64,000 nt of DNA from Sporichthya polymorpha DSM 43042 (GTDB taxonomy: Bacteria > Actinomycetota > Actinomycetes > Sporichthyales > Sporichthyaceae). Each line of letters opens with the position of its first letter. Within the stretch, counting starts at the first letter, position 1. The position numbers and the translations under genes were made by a program. Under the pieces are notes generated by a model that made no database searches, was not told the origin of the DNA, and was given only the letters and a program-made list of their open reading frames with translations. The DNA is taken from contig NZ_KB913029.1 in NCBI RefSeq assembly GCF_000384115.1, forward strand, positions 2,328,907-2,392,906. Reading direction: 5' to 3'. Below, in pieces: positions 7,356-17,117 of this stretch.

Positions 7356-9608
7356 TCAGGCGGCGTCGGCGGCGTTGTTCAGCGCGCGGATCAGCTCGAG
7401 GGCCGCGTCCGGGATCACGGTGCCGGGCGCGAAGATCGCGGCGGCGCCGAGCCGGCGGAGCTCGTCGAAGTCACCCGGCGGGATGACGCCACCGACGACG
7501 ATCATGATGTCGTCGCGGCCCGCCTCCGCCAGGGCCTCGCGCAGCGCCGGCACCAGGGTGAGGTGCCCGGCCGCGAGCGAGGAGACGCCGACGATGTGGA
7601 CGTCGGCCTCGATCGCCTGGCGGGCGACCTCCTCCGGCGTCTGGAACAGGGGGCCGACGTCGACGTCGAAGCCGAGGTCGGCGAACGCGGACGCGATCAC
7701 CTTCTGGCCGCGGTCGTGCCCGTCCTGGCCCATCTTGGCGACCAGGATGCGGGGACGCCGGCCGTGGAGGGTCTCGAATTCTGACGAGGCCTCACGAACC
7801 TCGGCGACCCGGGGGTTGGCCCCGGCCTCGGCGCGGTACACACCACTGATCGTACGGATCGCGCCCGAGTAGCGGCCGAACACCTTCTCCATGGCGTCCG
7901 AGATCTCGCCGACGCTGGCCTTCGCCCGGGCCGCCTCGATCGCGAACGCGAGCAGGTTGGTGTCGTCGCTGTTGCCGCCGGCCTGGCCCGCGGCCCAGGT
8001 CAGCTTCTCCAGCGCGGCCTGACACGCGGCCTCGTCGCGCTCGGAGCGGAGCCGGCGCAGCTTCTCGATCTGCGCGGCACGGACGGCGGCGTTGTCGACC
8101 TTGAGGACCTCGATGTCGTCCGCCCCCGGCGCCAGGTACTTGTTGACGCCGACGACGGTCTGCGTGCCGGAGTCGATCCGCGCCTGGGTGCGCGCGGCCG
8201 CCTCCTCGATGCGCATCTTCGGGATGCCCTCCTCGATGGCCTTGGCCATGCCGCCCGCGGCCTCGACCTCCTGGATCCGCGCCCAGGCGCGGGTCGCGAG
8301 CTCGTGGGTGAGGCGCTCGACGTACGCGGAGCCGCCCCACGGGTCGATGACCTTCGTGGTGTTCGACTCGCGCTGCAGCAGGATCTGCGTGTTGCGCGCG
8401 ATGCGGGCGGAGAAGTCCGTCGGCAACGCGAGCGCCTCGTCGAGGGCGTTGGTGTGCAGCGACTGCGTGTGGCCCTGCGTTGCGGCCATGGCCTCGATCA
8501 TCGTGCGCGCGACGTTGTTGAACACGTCCTGCGCGGTCAGCGACCAGCCCGAGGTCTGCGAGTGGGTCCGCAGCGAGAGCGACTTGTCGCTCTTCGGCCC
8601 GAACTCCTTCACGATCTTGGCCCAGAGCAGGCGCCCGGCCCGCATCTTGGCGACCTCCATGAAGAAGTTCATGCCGATCGCCCAGAAGAAGCTCAGCCGC
8701 GGCGCGAAGGCGTCGATGTCGAGCCCGGAGTTCACGCCGGCCCGCAGGTACTCCATGCCGTCGGCGAGGGTGTACGCGAGCTCGAGGTCGGCCGTCGCCC
8801 CGGCCTCCTGGATGTGGTATCCCGAGATCGAGATCGAGTTGAACTTCGGCATGTGCCGCGAGGTGTAACCGAAGATGTCGGAGATGATCCGCATCGACGG
8901 CGCCGGCGGGTAGATGTAGGTGTTGCGGACCATGAACTCCTTGAGGATGTCGTTCTGGATCGTCCCCGTGAGCTGGCCCTGCTTCACCCCCTGCTCCTCG
9001 GCCGCGACGACGTAGAGCGCGAGCACCGGCAGCACGGCGCCGTTCATGGTCATCGAGACGCTCATCGTGTCGAGCGGGATGCCGTCGAAGAGCGTGCGCA
9101 TGTCGTAGATCGAGTCGATCGCGACGCCGGCCATGCCGACGTCACCGACGACGCGCGGGTGGTCCGAGTCGTAGCCGCGGTGCGTCGGGAGGTCGAAGGC
9201 GATCGACAGGCCCTTCTGACCCGCCGCCAGATTGCGGCGGTAGAAGGCGTTCGACTCCTCGGCGGTGGAGAAACCGGCGTACTGACGGATCGTCCACGGC
9301 TGGTTCACGTACATCGTCGGGTACGGCCCGCGCAGGAACGGAGCGACGCCCGGGTACGTGCCGAGGAAGTCGAGCCCGGCGAGGTCGTCCTTGCCGTACA
9401 GCGGCTTGACGTCGATGCCCTCGGGCGTCGACCAGGCCGCCTCGTCGGGGAACTCCGCCGTCGCGGCCATGAACAGGTCGCGGTAGCGGTCCGGGATCGG
9501 AGCCGGCAGCTCGCCGAGCGTCTCCTCCGCGAACGACTCCGGGATCGGCTTGCGGCGGATCCGCCAGTCGTGGCCCGGTACGACGACCGGCCGCTTACCT
9601 ACCGCCAT
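7356..9608 (-). CDS. mutB: methylmalonyl-CoA mutase large (catalytic) subunit
   Basis: Adenosylcobalamin enzyme of 750 aa that interconverts methylmalonyl-CoA and succinyl-CoA in propionate, odd-chain and branched-chain metabolism. The TIM-barrel part includes [20 protein letters not shown], the tunnel signature for CoA, and [20 protein letters not shown]. The C-terminal B12-binding domain carries DGHDRG at about 628-633, where the His is the lower cobalt ligand, followed by the GVSSLAAGH and [10 protein letters not shown] loops. The ATG start at 9608 overlaps the 3' end of mutA by 14 bp, indicating translational coupling. Length and motifs are complete. Confidence 0.98.
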   Translation of the reverse strand: MAVGKRPVVVPGHDWRIRRKPIPESFAEETLGELPAPIPDRYRDLFMAATAEFPDEAAWSTPEGIDVKPLYGKDDLAGLDFLGTYPGVAPFLRGPYPTMYVNQPWTIRQYAGFSTAEESNAFYRRNLAAGQKGLSIAFDLPTHRGYDSDHPRVVGDVGMAGVAIDSIYDMRTLFDGIPLDTMSVSMTMNGAVLPVLALYVVAAEEQGVKQGQLTGTIQNDILKEFMVRNTYIYPPAPSMRIISDIFGYTSRHMPKFNSISISGYHIQEAGATADLELAYTLADGMEYLRAGVNSGLDIDAFAPRLSFFWAIGMNFFMEVAKMRAGRLLWAKIVKEFGPKSDKSLSLRTHSQTSGWSLTAQDVFNNVARTMIEAMAATQGHTQSLHTNALDEALALPTDFSARIARNTQILLQRESNTTKVIDPWGGSAYVERLTHELATRAWARIQEVEAAGGMAKAIEEGIPKMRIEEAAARTQARIDSGTQTVVGVNKYLAPGADDIEVLKVDNAAVRAAQIEKLRRLRSERDEAACQAALEKLTWAAGQAGGNSDDTNLLAFAIEAARAKASVGEISDAMEKVFGRYSGAIRTISGVYRAEAGANPRVAEVREASSEFETLHGRRPRILVAKMGQDGHDRGQKVIASAFADLGFDVDVGPLFQTPEEVARQAIEADVHIVGVSSLAAGHLTLVPALREALAEAGRDDIMIVVGGVIPPGDFDELRRLGAAAIFAPGTVIPDAALELIRALNNAADAA

Positions 9609-11076
9609 CGGGGGCCTCCAGGGTGGCGTTCTCCAGGGCTTCGGACCAACGGATGCGCGGGAACGCGTCGCCCGCCGGCCGCACCGGGGCCGGGGCGCGC
9701 TCCAGCAGTTGTTCGCCCTCCAGTGGGAAGGCGTTGACGCCGAGGACGGTCTCCTCGCCGGCGGCCACGGCCGCGAGGCGCTGCTCCCGCGCCGCGGCGA
9801 CGCGCTCGGCGAGCGACCCGTCGGCCAGGACGGCGAGGATGCCGCCGGCGGCCTCGATCTCGGTGAAGACCTTCCAGGCCTCCTGCGCGAGCCGCTCGGA
9901 CAGTGCCTCGACGTAGCCGGAGCCACCCGCGGGGTCGACGACCGCCGCGACGTGCGACTCCTCGATCAGCAGGTGCGGGATGTTCCGCGCGACGCGGCGG
10001 GCCAGCGTGTCCGGCAGGCCGAGCGCGGCGTCGAAGGGAAGGACGGTGATCGAGTCCGCGCCCGCGACGGCCGCGGCGAACGTGGCCACCGTCGTGCGGA
10101 GCATGTTCGTCCACGGGTCCTTGCGCGTCATCATCGGCCAGGACGTGACGGCGTGCTGGCGCATACCCGCGGTGGGGGCGTCGAGGCGGGACAGCTCGGC
10201 GACCCGGGACCAGCAGCGGCGGCCCGCGCGGAGCTTCGCGATCGTCGCGAACTGATCGACCGTCACGCCGAGGCGGAAGTCGATCTGCGAGAACGCGATC
10301 CCGGTGGGCATCCCGCCGACCTCGGTGAACGAGCGCAGGTACTCCGCGCCGGTCGCGAGCGCGATGCCGAGTTCCTGGGCGTCGGTGGCGCCGGCCTCGT
10401 GGTAGATCAGCGCGTCGACGGTGACCGTCCGCATGTTGCGGTACGCGTACGCCGTCTTCAGGCCCTGTGCGCTCACCGCCTCCTGCTCGGGCATCGAGAA
10501 GTGCTCGGCGTCGCCGGTCCGCGCGATCAGCCCGATCGGGTCGAAGCCGAGCGTCCCGGTGAGCACCTCGAACGGGTGGCGGCGCTCCATCGCGAGGTCG
10601 AGGAACGCCTGGGCCGCGGCCTGATACTCGGTCCCGGCGTCGAGGTGGACGCCGGCGACGTCGAGCATCACCTCGTCGAGCACCTGCGGCAGGTCGGCGA
10701 CCGGCAGGCCGCCCTCGCCGAGGGTCAGCCACAGCGACGTCGCGCCCCCGGCCAGGTCCTCGAGGGCTTGCTCATTGGCGGTCTTGGGATCCGGGCTGGT
10801 CTGGCGGGCCACGATGTCCCAGCCGGTGCGCAGGCCCTCGGCGGTGCGGCCGCGCAGGTACGGCGCCTGGCCGGGCAGGCCGAGCTCGGCGTTCGGGTCG
10901 GGGACGTACAGCGGCGAGATCTCGATGCCGTCGCGCGTCGTCGAGGCCAGGGCCTGCTCGGGCGCGTCGGCGGGGAACTCGGCGCCGGAGCGGGCGACGA
11001 TCTTGGAGACCAGGGCCCGCCAGTCCTCCATCGTCGCGGAGGGGAACTCGGCGGCGAGGACGAGATCGTCGGGCAC
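9595..11076 (-). CDS. mutA: methylmalonyl-CoA mutase small subunit
   Basis: Non-catalytic partner (493 aa) of the MutAB heterodimer. It is homologous to the barrel half of MutB (for example [20 protein letters not shown] and [20 protein letters not shown]) but lacks a DxHxxG cobalamin motif, as expected for the small subunit. The C-terminal part is short after [16 protein letters not shown], so the degenerate B12 domain seen in some small subunits is much reduced. The GTG start at 11076 gives a natural N-terminus ([20 protein letters not shown]). It is the first gene of the operon; the promoter should lie in 11077-11210, where no clear boxes stand out. Confidence 0.95.
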   Translation of the reverse strand: MPDDLVLAAEFPSATMEDWRALVSKIVARSGAEFPADAPEQALASTTRDGIEISPLYVPDPNAELGLPGQAPYLRGRTAEGLRTGWDIVARQTSPDPKTANEQALEDLAGGATSLWLTLGEGGLPVADLPQVLDEVMLDVAGVHLDAGTEYQAAAQAFLDLAMERRHPFEVLTGTLGFDPIGLIARTGDAEHFSMPEQEAVSAQGLKTAYAYRNMRTVTVDALIYHEAGATDAQELGIALATGAEYLRSFTEVGGMPTGIAFSQIDFRLGVTVDQFATIAKLRAGRRCWSRVAELSRLDAPTAGMRQHAVTSWPMMTRKDPWTNMLRTTVATFAAAVAGADSITVLPFDAALGLPDTLARRVARNIPHLLIEESHVAAVVDPAGGSGYVEALSERLAQEAWKVFTEIEAAGGILAVLADGSLAERVAAAREQRLAAVAAGEETVLGVNAFPLEGEQLLERAPAPVRPAGDAFPRIRWSEALENATLEAPDGGR

Positions 11077-11210
11077 GGGGCGCTCCTCGTCAGATGCGGT
11101 GTGTCGCGGCGCTCTTCCGCCGGGGGTGCAGCAGGGGCGTGCGGAAGCAGCGCAGGTCAGCGTAAGACAGGGGTCCGGTCCGCCCCGAATCCGCCCGGGA
11201 CGGCGTGACG

Positions 11211-12086
11211 TCAGCCACCTTCGACGATCTTGGCCTGCGGCAGCTTCGTCCGCCCCCGGGGCGCCCCGGCCGACGGCGGCGGCACCATCGGCCCGATGTC
11301 GCCGTCGGGGGCGGTGTCGAGGTCGACGATCACCGGCGCGTGGTCGGACGGCCCGGTGCCCTTGCGGGCCTGCCGGTCCACCCAGGCCGCCTCGACGCGC
11401 TTCGCGACCGGCTCCGAGGCCAGGATCAGGTCGATCCGCATTCCGCAGTCCTTGTGGAACATGCCGGCGCGGTAGTCCCAATAGGTGAAAACGCGGTTCT
11501 CGGGCCACCGCTCGCGGACGACGTCCCGCAGACCGCACGCAAGCAGGGCATTCAGGGCCTCCCGCTCGGGGGTCGTGACGTGCGTGTGCCCGACGTACGC
11601 CGCCGGGTCGAAGACGTCCGCGTCGGCCGGGGCGATGTTCATGTCCCCGCAGACGACCGCGTCGGCCGGGCCGGCCGCGACGACCTCGCGCAGCCGCGCC
11701 AGCCACTGCAGCTTGTAGACGTAGTGGTCCGAGTCCGGGACCCGCCCGTTCGGGACGTAGAGCGAGTGCACCCGCACCCCGCCGCAGGTCGCGGCGATCG
11801 CCCGGGCCTCCTGGTGCGGGAATCCGGGCCCGCCCTCCAGCCCGGGCGTGACGTCGGTCAGCCCGACCCTGGACAGGATCGCGACGCCGTTCCAGCTCTT
11901 CTCGCCGAGCGCGGCCCACTCGTAGCCGCGGGCCGCCAGCTCGGCGCCGAGCAGCTCGCCGAAGGCGTCCTCGGTGAGTTTGAGCTCCTGGAGGCACACG
12001 ACGTCCGGCGCCCGCTGGTCCAGCCAGGGGAGCAGCCGCGGGACGCGTTGTTTGACCGAGTTGACGTTCCAGGTCGCGATACGCAC
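11211..12086 (-). CDS. xthA: exodeoxyribonuclease III (AP endonuclease)
   Basis: Exonuclease III-type AP endonuclease of 291 aa for base-excision repair. The protein begins RIATWNVNSVKQRVPRLLPW. It has the metal-binding LQELKLTEDAF block, SWNGVAILSR, VVCGDMNIAPADAD, and the catalytic GMRIDLILAS and SDHAPVIVDLD motifs. An unusual 30-residue Pro/Gly-rich C-terminal tail (PMVPPPSAGAPRGRTKLPQA) follows the last motif. The GTG start at 12086 fits the conserved N-terminus exactly. It is divergent from the SHOCT-like gene across a 139-bp gap and is monocistronic. Confidence 0.95.
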   Translation of the reverse strand: MRIATWNVNSVKQRVPRLLPWLDQRAPDVVCLQELKLTEDAFGELLGAELAARGYEWAALGEKSWNGVAILSRVGLTDVTPGLEGGPGFPHQEARAIAATCGGVRVHSLYVPNGRVPDSDHYVYKLQWLARLREVVAAGPADAVVCGDMNIAPADADVFDPAAYVGHTHVTTPEREALNALLACGLRDVVRERWPENRVFTYWDYRAGMFHKDCGMRIDLILASEPVAKRVEAAWVDRQARKGTGPSDHAPVIVDLDTAPDGDIGPMVPPPSAGAPRGRTKLPQAKIVEGG

Positions 12087-12225
12087 TCGAAAGACCCTAA
12101 TCGGGTCCGGAAGGCGCGGTTTGTCCGCTTCGTCCTCGCGAACTCCGCCCCGGGGGCGGGTCATCTGGGTCAGGATGGACTCGCGGTCGGGGGGCCGTGC
12201 AATCGGGGAACGGGGAGATCCTTCG

Positions 12226-13068
12226 ATGACGAATGCCGAGACGCTTGCGATGGGGATTCTTTCTCAGGCACCCGTGAGCTGCCGGATCGACGGCCGGGCC
12301 GGGTACGTGCAGCTGCGCAGCGACTGCCTGGAGCTGATCCGCTCCGGCCGCCGCGGCGGGGTCGAGCCGATCGCCGCGTACGACATCAACGCGATCACCA
12401 CGACCCGCACCGGGCGCCTGTTCACCGCCGTCGTGATCGAGCACGGCGCGCCGAACCGGCGCGTCGAGCTGAAGTTCCCGGCCGCCGACGCCCTCCGCGT
12501 CGTCGCCCTGATCGAGCAGCTCGCCGAGTCCGCCGAGCCCCCGGCCTACGGGGCGCCGGTGTCCGAGGCCCCGGTCACCGCGGCCCCGGTCGCCGACGCG
12601 TGGCCGTACGCGGCCCCGGCGCCCGCGCCGGTCTCCGAGCCTGCGCCGGTCGTCGAGACCCGGGAGTTCGCCTCGATCTTCGAGGTCCCGCCGGTTGAGA
12701 TCCCCGAGATCCGGATGCCGGAGTGGACCCCGCTCCCGGAGGAGCCGGCCGAGCTGATCGCCCCCGCGCCGGCGACCCCGGAGCCGGTGCTGACCTTCGC
12801 CCCCGCGGTCGCGGACCCGGGGACCGGGCCGACGGTCGACGAGGTCGTCGCGATCGAGGACGACCTCGAGCCCGCCGCCGAGCCCGCCGCCGAGCCCGCC
12901 GCTGAGCTCGCCGTCGGGCCCGCCCGGGCCGAGTGGCCCGAGGAGATCCCGGACGAGCTGGCCCGCCGGCTCGCGCGGCTGGAGGTCCTGCGCAACTGCG
13001 GGATCATGAGCGAGGCCGACTACCTCGCCGCGGAGGCGGAGATCATCGAGCTCGCGGACACCGCCTGA
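12226..13068 (+). CDS. protein of unknown function with C-terminal SHOCT-like motif
   Basis: Product of 280 aa with three parts. An N-terminal domain of about 95 residues (GRAGYVQLRSDCLELIRSGR ... FTAVVIEHG) resembles a small beta-rich PH-like fold. A low-complexity Ala/Pro/Glu linker spans about 100-245, including three EPAA units in a row. A C-terminal helical motif (LARRLARLEVLRNCGIMSEA then DYLAAEAEIIELA) matches the SHOCT pattern of short oligomerisation domains. There is no signal peptide. The ATG follows a GGGGAG site. Function not recognised; the tail suggests self-association or membrane-stress signalling, as in other SHOCT proteins. Confidence 0.75.
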   Translation: MTNAETLAMGILSQAPVSCRIDGRAGYVQLRSDCLELIRSGRRGGVEPIAAYDINAITTTRTGRLFTAVVIEHGAPNRRVELKFPAADALRVVALIEQLAESAEPPAYGAPVSEAPVTAAPVADAWPYAAPAPAPVSEPAPVVETREFASIFEVPPVEIPEIRMPEWTPLPEEPAELIAPAPATPEPVLTFAPAVADPGTGPTVDEVVAIEDDLEPAAEPAAEPAAELAVGPARAEWPEEIPDELARRLARLEVLRNCGIMSEADYLAAEAEIIELADTA

Positions 13069-13072
13069 TCCT

Positions 13073-13089
13073 GCGGGACGTCATCCCGC
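13073..13089. terminator. short hairpin between convergent genes
   Basis: GCGGGA-cgtca-TCCCGC lies 5 bp after the SHOCT-protein stop and ahead of the convergent CDF gene end. It is a 6-bp stem without a T-tract, so a weak terminator at best. Confidence 0.35.
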
Positions 13090-13103
13090 GGGCATCGTGG
13101 GGG

Positions 13104-14126
13104 TCAGTACCGCCGGTGCCGGCCGCGCGGGGGCCGGGTGGTGGCGGAGGTCCGGGACTGCTGCTCCGGGATGCGGCGGCCCGCGCACCACGGGGCGGGG
13201 GTGGCGCGCCGGGTGCTTGTGTCGAGCTGGAGCGTCGCGTGCCCGAGGCCGTGGCGTTCGGTGAGCAGGGTCTGCGCGGACTCGAGCAGGTCCGGCGGGG
13301 CGTCGGACCGGACGCGCAGGTGCGCGGTCGCGACGTGCATGCCGGAGCTGAGCGTCCAGACGTGGAGGTCGTCGACGCCCGTGACCCCGTCGAGGGCTGC
13401 GAGGTCGGCCTCCACCTGCTGGAGGTCCACCTCGCGCGGCGCGATCTGCAGCAGGACGCGCAGCGCGTGGGCCGCGAGCCGCAGGGTGCGCGGGATGATG
13501 AAGACCGCGAGGGCGACGGCGAAGGCGGGGTCGACCCAGGCCCAGCCGGTGGTGAGGATCAGCACCGCGGCCAGCAGGACCGCGACCGAGCCGATCGCGT
13601 CGGCGACGACCTCCAGGTACGCGCCGCGCATGTTGATGTTCTCCTGCGCGCCCTCCCGCAGCAGCAGGAAGCAGCCCAGATTCGCCGCCAGCCCGATCGC
13701 TGCGACCAACATCAGCTGGTGCGTCGGCAGGTGCGGCGGGTCGTCGAGGCGGCTGAACGCGCTCCACAGGACGTAGATCCCGACGGCCAGCAGCAGCGCC
13801 GCGTTGGCCAGCGCCGCGAGCACCTCGAGCCGGTACAGGCCGAAGGTGTGGTGCGGGGAGCGGCGGCCGCGGGACGCGACGGAGATCGCGCCGAGGGCCA
13901 ACCCGAGCCCGACGGTGTCGGTGAGCATGTGGCCGGCGTCGGCGGTCAGCGTCAGCGAGCCGGTCAGCATCGCGAAGACGGCCTCGACGACGAAGTACGT
14001 GAGCGCGACGGTGAACGCGATCGTCAGCCGGCGCGCGTAGCGCGCGCCGCCGACGGGGTCGTCGGGACGGGGCCCGTGCCCGTGTCCGTGTCCGTGGCCG
14101 TGCCCATGGCCGTGTCCGTGGCCCAT
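13104..14126 (-). CDS. cation diffusion facilitator (Zn/Co/Cd exporter)
   Basis: CDF-family proton/metal antiporter of 340 aa. The extreme N-terminus is a run of eight His-Gly pairs, a cytosolic metal-collecting tail. Six membrane segments follow. The transport site is TADAGHMLTDTVGL in TM2 (the HxxxD motif), with a second YLEVVADAIGSV in TM5, and the C-terminal ferredoxin-like domain contains VDDLHVWTLSSGMHVATAHL. It is co-directional with znuB-znuA-znuC and starts 45 bp after znuC, so an exporter sits at the end of an import operon. The His-rich tail is encoded by a simple-sequence repeat (about 14080-14120) that could vary in length. Confidence 0.93.
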   Translation of the reverse strand: MGHGHGHGHGHGHGHGHGPRPDDPVGGARYARRLTIAFTVALTYFVVEAVFAMLTGSLTLTADAGHMLTDTVGLGLALGAISVASRGRRSPHHTFGLYRLEVLAALANAALLLAVGIYVLWSAFSRLDDPPHLPTHQLMLVAAIGLAANLGCFLLLREGAQENINMRGAYLEVVADAIGSVAVLLAAVLILTTGWAWVDPAFAVALAVFIIPRTLRLAAHALRVLLQIAPREVDLQQVEADLAALDGVTGVDDLHVWTLSSGMHVATAHLRVRSDAPPDLLESAQTLLTERHGLGHATLQLDTSTRRATPAPWCAGRRIPEQQSRTSATTRPPRGRHRRY

Positions 14127-14171
14127 GGCCTCCCCCGTGCAGTCGTGAGTCGGTCGGACAGGTTCCGGGTG

Positions 14172-14993
14172 TCAGTGCTCGGGCAGGGTGTGCAGCCCGA
14201 GGATGGCGATCCCGTGCGCCGTGCGAACGACCTCCACCGGCGTTCGGTAGAGCTCTGTCAACACAACGGAGGTAAGGATCTCACCCGGAGTACCCAATCG
14301 AACACCGTGCGGAGCCACAAACAAAACCCGGTCGACGTACGGCAGGATCGGGTTGATCTCGTGGGTCACCATCACGACCGCGGTGCCGTGCTGCCGCCGG
14401 CGCGCGTCCAGGAGCGCCACGACGCCCCGCTGGTGGGCGATGTCGAGCGAGAGCAGCGGCTCGTCGCAGAGCAGCAGCTGCGGGTCCGTGGCGAGCGCCT
14501 GGGCGATGCGCACGCGCTGCTGCTCGCCGCCCGAGAGCAGGCCGAGCGGGGCGTCCGCGTAGCTGGTGGCGCCGACGGCCGCGAGCAGCTCGTCGACGCG
14601 CGCCCGCGTCCGCGCCGCGCCGCCGAAGCCCCAGCGGTGACCGTCGATCCCGAGGCGCACCAGGTCCCGCGGCCGCAGCCCGGAGGCCGCGCTCAGGGCG
14701 TGCTGCTGGGGGACGTAGCCCACGAGCCGGTGCCCGCGCCGGACCGGCTCCCCCGCGATCATCACCGAGCCGGCGGTCAGGGGCGTCAGCCCGAGGACGA
14801 CGCGCAGCAGGCTGGTCTTGCCCGCGCCGTTGGGCCCGAGCACGGCGAGAAACTCACCCGGCGCCAGCTCGAGGTCGAGGTGTTCCCACAGGTGTCGGTC
14901 GCCGAAGTGCAGCGAGGCGTCCCGCAGGGAGAGGACCGACGTCACCGGGTCGACATTAAGGGACCACGGCAGCACCGGAGCCGGGATCGTCAC
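14172..14993 (-). CDS. znuC: ABC transporter ATP-binding protein, zinc uptake
   Basis: Cytoplasmic ATPase (273 aa) powering zinc import. It has Walker A GPNGAGKTS, the Q-loop VGYVPQQHALS, the signature LSGGEQQRV, Walker B LLLCDEP with LLSLD, and the H-loop VMVTHEI. The start overlaps the znuA stop by 4 bp. It is followed at 45 bp by the CDF gene. Zinc rather than manganese specificity is inferred from the partner protein's His-rich loop and the Zur-like boxes. Confidence 0.93.
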   Translation of the reverse strand: MTIPAPVLPWSLNVDPVTSVLSLRDASLHFGDRHLWEHLDLELAPGEFLAVLGPNGAGKTSLLRVVLGLTPLTAGSVMIAGEPVRRGHRLVGYVPQQHALSAASGLRPRDLVRLGIDGHRWGFGGAARTRARVDELLAAVGATSYADAPLGLLSGGEQQRVRIAQALATDPQLLLCDEPLLSLDIAHQRGVVALLDARRRQHGTAVVMVTHEINPILPYVDRVLFVAPHGVRLGTPGEILTSVVLTELYRTPVEVVRTAHGIAILGLHTLPEH

Positions 14994-16084
14994 GCGAGGG
15001 CTCCCTCAAGCGCGTCGAGGTTGGTGCGCATCCAGCTCAGGAAGTCCTGACCCGTCGGGAGGGTCTCGGACATCGCGACGACGGGGATGTCCGCGTCCTC
15101 GGCGGCCGAGCGGATCCGTTCGGTCTGCGGGCCGGTCGTCTGCTCGTTGTAGACGAGGAGCTCGACGGCGCCGTCCGAGAACAGGTTCAGCGTGTCCTGC
15201 AGGACGCGCACGGGGACGTCGGTGCCCTCCTCGATCGCCTGGCTGAACGCGGGCGGGGTCCTGTCGACGAGGCCGCAGTCGGTGAGCAGGAACAGTGGCA
15301 GCGGCTCCGTGACGGCCACGGGAGTGCCGTCGTGCACGGAGAACATGGACTCCTGACGCTGCCTCAGCTCCGCGATGCCGTTCTCGAACTCGGTCGCCCG
15401 GGCCGTGAACCCGTCCCGGTCGGCGGGGTGCAGCTGGGCGAGCTCCTCCGCGATCCGGCCCGCGAGGGTCCCCATCAGCTGCAGGTCGTACCAGACGTGC
15501 TCGTTCCCGTCCCGGCCGTGGTCGTGGCCCTCGTCGTGACCCTCGTCCTCGTGCTCGGCGCCCTCGTGCTCGGCGCCCTCGCCGGCGTGCTCGGCGTGCT
15601 CCTCGGGGGTCTCGCCCTCGTGGTCGTCGCTCTCGTCGGTGTGCTCGGCGTGTTCCTCGGGAGTCTCGTCCGCGTGCTCGTCTGCTTCGGAGGGGACGAC
15701 GGTGATCACGGCCCGGTCCCCGCCGGCGGCGGAGAGGGCGCGGGTGAGGAACTCGTCGTAGTGGCCGCCGTTGGCGATGACGAGGTCGGCGTCCCGCACC
15801 GCGAGCTGGTCGCGGGCGGTGGCCTCGTAGCTGTGGGGGTCGGCGCCGCTGTCGGAGGCGAGCAGGGACCGGACCTCGACCGCATCGCCGCCGATCGTGC
15901 GGGCGATGTCGGCGTAGACGTCGATCGACGTCACGACCTGGACGCGGTCGCCGGTGGAGTTGGCGGCGGGGGTGGCGTCGGTCGCGGCCGACGGGCTCGC
16001 CGGTCGCAGGGAGTCGGAGTCGTCCGCGCACCCGGTGAGGGCGAGCAGGGCGGTCAGCCCGGTGGCGAGGGCAACCCGGCGCAC
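14990..16084 (-). CDS. znuA: zinc-binding lipoprotein of ABC transporter (ZnuA-type)
   Basis: Cluster A-I solute-binding lipoprotein of 364 aa. The lipobox is LALTGC (Cys about residue 19), putting it on the outer face of the membrane. The metal site uses His in ADPHSYEATA, His in GGHYDEF and a His in VWYDLQL surroundings. Between them lies a long acidic His-rich loop (about 140-205) with two ETPEEHAEH repeats and several HEGAEHED-like units, typical of zinc-specific members. GTG 16084 with an AAGGTAGG ribosome site gives the right lipoprotein signal; an upstream in-frame ATG would add an implausible leader. A Zur-like box lies 29 bp upstream of the start. Confidence 0.92.
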   Translation of the reverse strand: MRRVALATGLTALLALTGCADDSDSLRPASPSAATDATPAANSTGDRVQVVTSIDVYADIARTIGGDAVEVRSLLASDSGADPHSYEATARDQLAVRDADLVIANGGHYDEFLTRALSAAGGDRAVITVVPSEADEHADETPEEHAEHTDESDDHEGETPEEHAEHAGEGAEHEGAEHEDEGHDEGHDHGRDGNEHVWYDLQLMGTLAGRIAEELAQLHPADRDGFTARATEFENGIAELRQRQESMFSVHDGTPVAVTEPLPLFLLTDCGLVDRTPPAFSQAIEEGTDVPVRVLQDTLNLFSDGAVELLVYNEQTTGPQTERIRSAAEDADIPVVAMSETLPTGQDFLSWMRTNLDALEGALA

Positions 16085-16112
16085 AGAACCTACCTTCAGG
16101 GCGAATTGGAAA

Positions 16113-16127
16113 TGAGAACCGTTATCG
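16113..16127. promoter_or_regulatory. Zur-like operator upstream of znuA
   Basis: The 15-mer TGAGAACCGTTATCG fits the actinobacterial Zur pattern TGA-N-AA-N3-TT-N-TCA, with one mismatch at the last base. It sits between the znuB stop and the znuA start. A close relative, TGGGAACCGTTGTCA, precedes znuB. Confidence 0.72.
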
Positions 16128-16136
16128 ATAAGCACC

Positions 16137-17045
16137 TTAGGTGCCGACGGCCGCCGGGGCAATCGACGCCGTCGGGCGGGGCGCCCAGCCGCGTCGGGTT
16201 CGGCGGGCCCCGAGGACCCGGCAGACCCCCCAGATCGCGAACGACAACGTTGTCACGTACGGGCTGATCGGCACCTCGCTGCCGAGGGCGAGCAGGATCC
16301 CGCCGGCCATCGAGACCGTGGCGAACGTCACCGAGAGCAGGGTGATCGTGCGGGCGGAGGCGCTCACCTGCATGGCCGCCGCAGCCGGCGTGCACAGCAG
16401 CGCCAGGACGAGCAGGGCGCCGATGATCTGGATCGCGGCGGCGATCGTCAGGCCGAGCAGCAGCATGAACACGATCGAGAGCAGGCGGACGTTGATGCCA
16501 CGCGCGACCGCGACGTCCGGGTCGACGCTGGCAAAGGTGAGGGGGCGCCAGATCGCCGCCATGACCGCGGCGACGATCACGCAGATCGTCAGCAGCGCGC
16601 CGAGCTTGGTGTCGTCGACGGCGATGATCTGACCCGTCAGCAGGCCGAACTTGTTGGCGGCGCGGCCCTCGTAGAGCGCGAGGAACAGGACGCCGAGCCC
16701 GAGCCCGAACGGCATGAGGACGCCGACGAGGGAGTTCCGGTCGCGCGCGCGGGTGCCGAGCAGCCCGATGAGCAGAGCCGCGAGCAGCGACCCGACCACC
16801 GAGCCCATCACGACGCTGGTGCCGAGCAGCAGCGCGCCGGCGGCGCCGGCGAAGGACAGCTCGCTGATCCCGTGGACCGCGAACGGCAGCTCCCGGTTCA
16901 TGACGAACGGCGACATCAGCCCGGCGATCAGTGCGACCGCGATCCCGGCGATGAGCGAGTTGCGCGCCAGCTCGAACAACGCGCCGTAGTCGTCGAAGTT
17001 GATGACCCGCGAGAGGTCGGCGTCGGTGGAGATCAGCCCGCTCAC
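16137..17045 (-). CDS. znuB: zinc ABC transporter permease (ZnuB-type)
   Basis: Integral membrane permease of 302 aa, ABC-3 family, with eight or so hydrophobic segments. Family landmarks are PFVMNRELPFAVHGISELSF near the N-terminus, LLTGQIIAVD in the middle, ARGINVRLLSIVFMLLLGLT and the coupling region QIIGALLVLALLCTPAAAAM. The GTG start at 17045 is preceded by a Zur-like box at 17066-17080. The znuA gene follows after a 52-bp gap holding a second box. Zinc starvation probably induces the set. Confidence 0.93.
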   Translation of the reverse strand: MSGLISTDADLSRVINFDDYGALFELARNSLIAGIAVALIAGLMSPFVMNRELPFAVHGISELSFAGAAGALLLGTSVVMGSVVGSLLAALLIGLLGTRARDRNSLVGVLMPFGLGLGVLFLALYEGRAANKFGLLTGQIIAVDDTKLGALLTICVIVAAVMAAIWRPLTFASVDPDVAVARGINVRLLSIVFMLLLGLTIAAAIQIIGALLVLALLCTPAAAAMQVSASARTITLLSVTFATVSMAGGILLALGSEVPISPYVTTLSFAIWGVCRVLGARRTRRGWAPRPTASIAPAAVGT

Positions 17046-17065
17046 CCCTCACGCGCAGTCGAAAA

Positions 17066-17080
17066 TGGGAACCGTTGTCA
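17066..17080. promoter_or_regulatory. Zur-like operator upstream of znuB
   Basis: TGGGAACCGTTGTCA, about 20 bp upstream of the znuB GTG. It shares the core GGAACCGTT / GAACCGTT with the box at 16113-16127 and has the 7-1-7 symmetry of Zur sites. Having both boxes in one locus supports zinc-responsive control. Confidence 0.75.
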
Positions 17081-17117
17081 TCAACGTAGCACCGACGGTA
17101 TGCAGGCAGCCGTTTGG

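Noticed and set aside
7356-11210. cobalamin riboswitch in front of mutA
   Set aside because: The 134 bp upstream of mutA shows no B12-box-like sequence that I can recognise, and mutases are rarely riboswitch controlled.
13104-14126. His-Gly codon run at the CDF start as a repeat element
   Set aside because: It is an in-frame simple repeat encoding a metal-binding tail common in this family, not a separate element.
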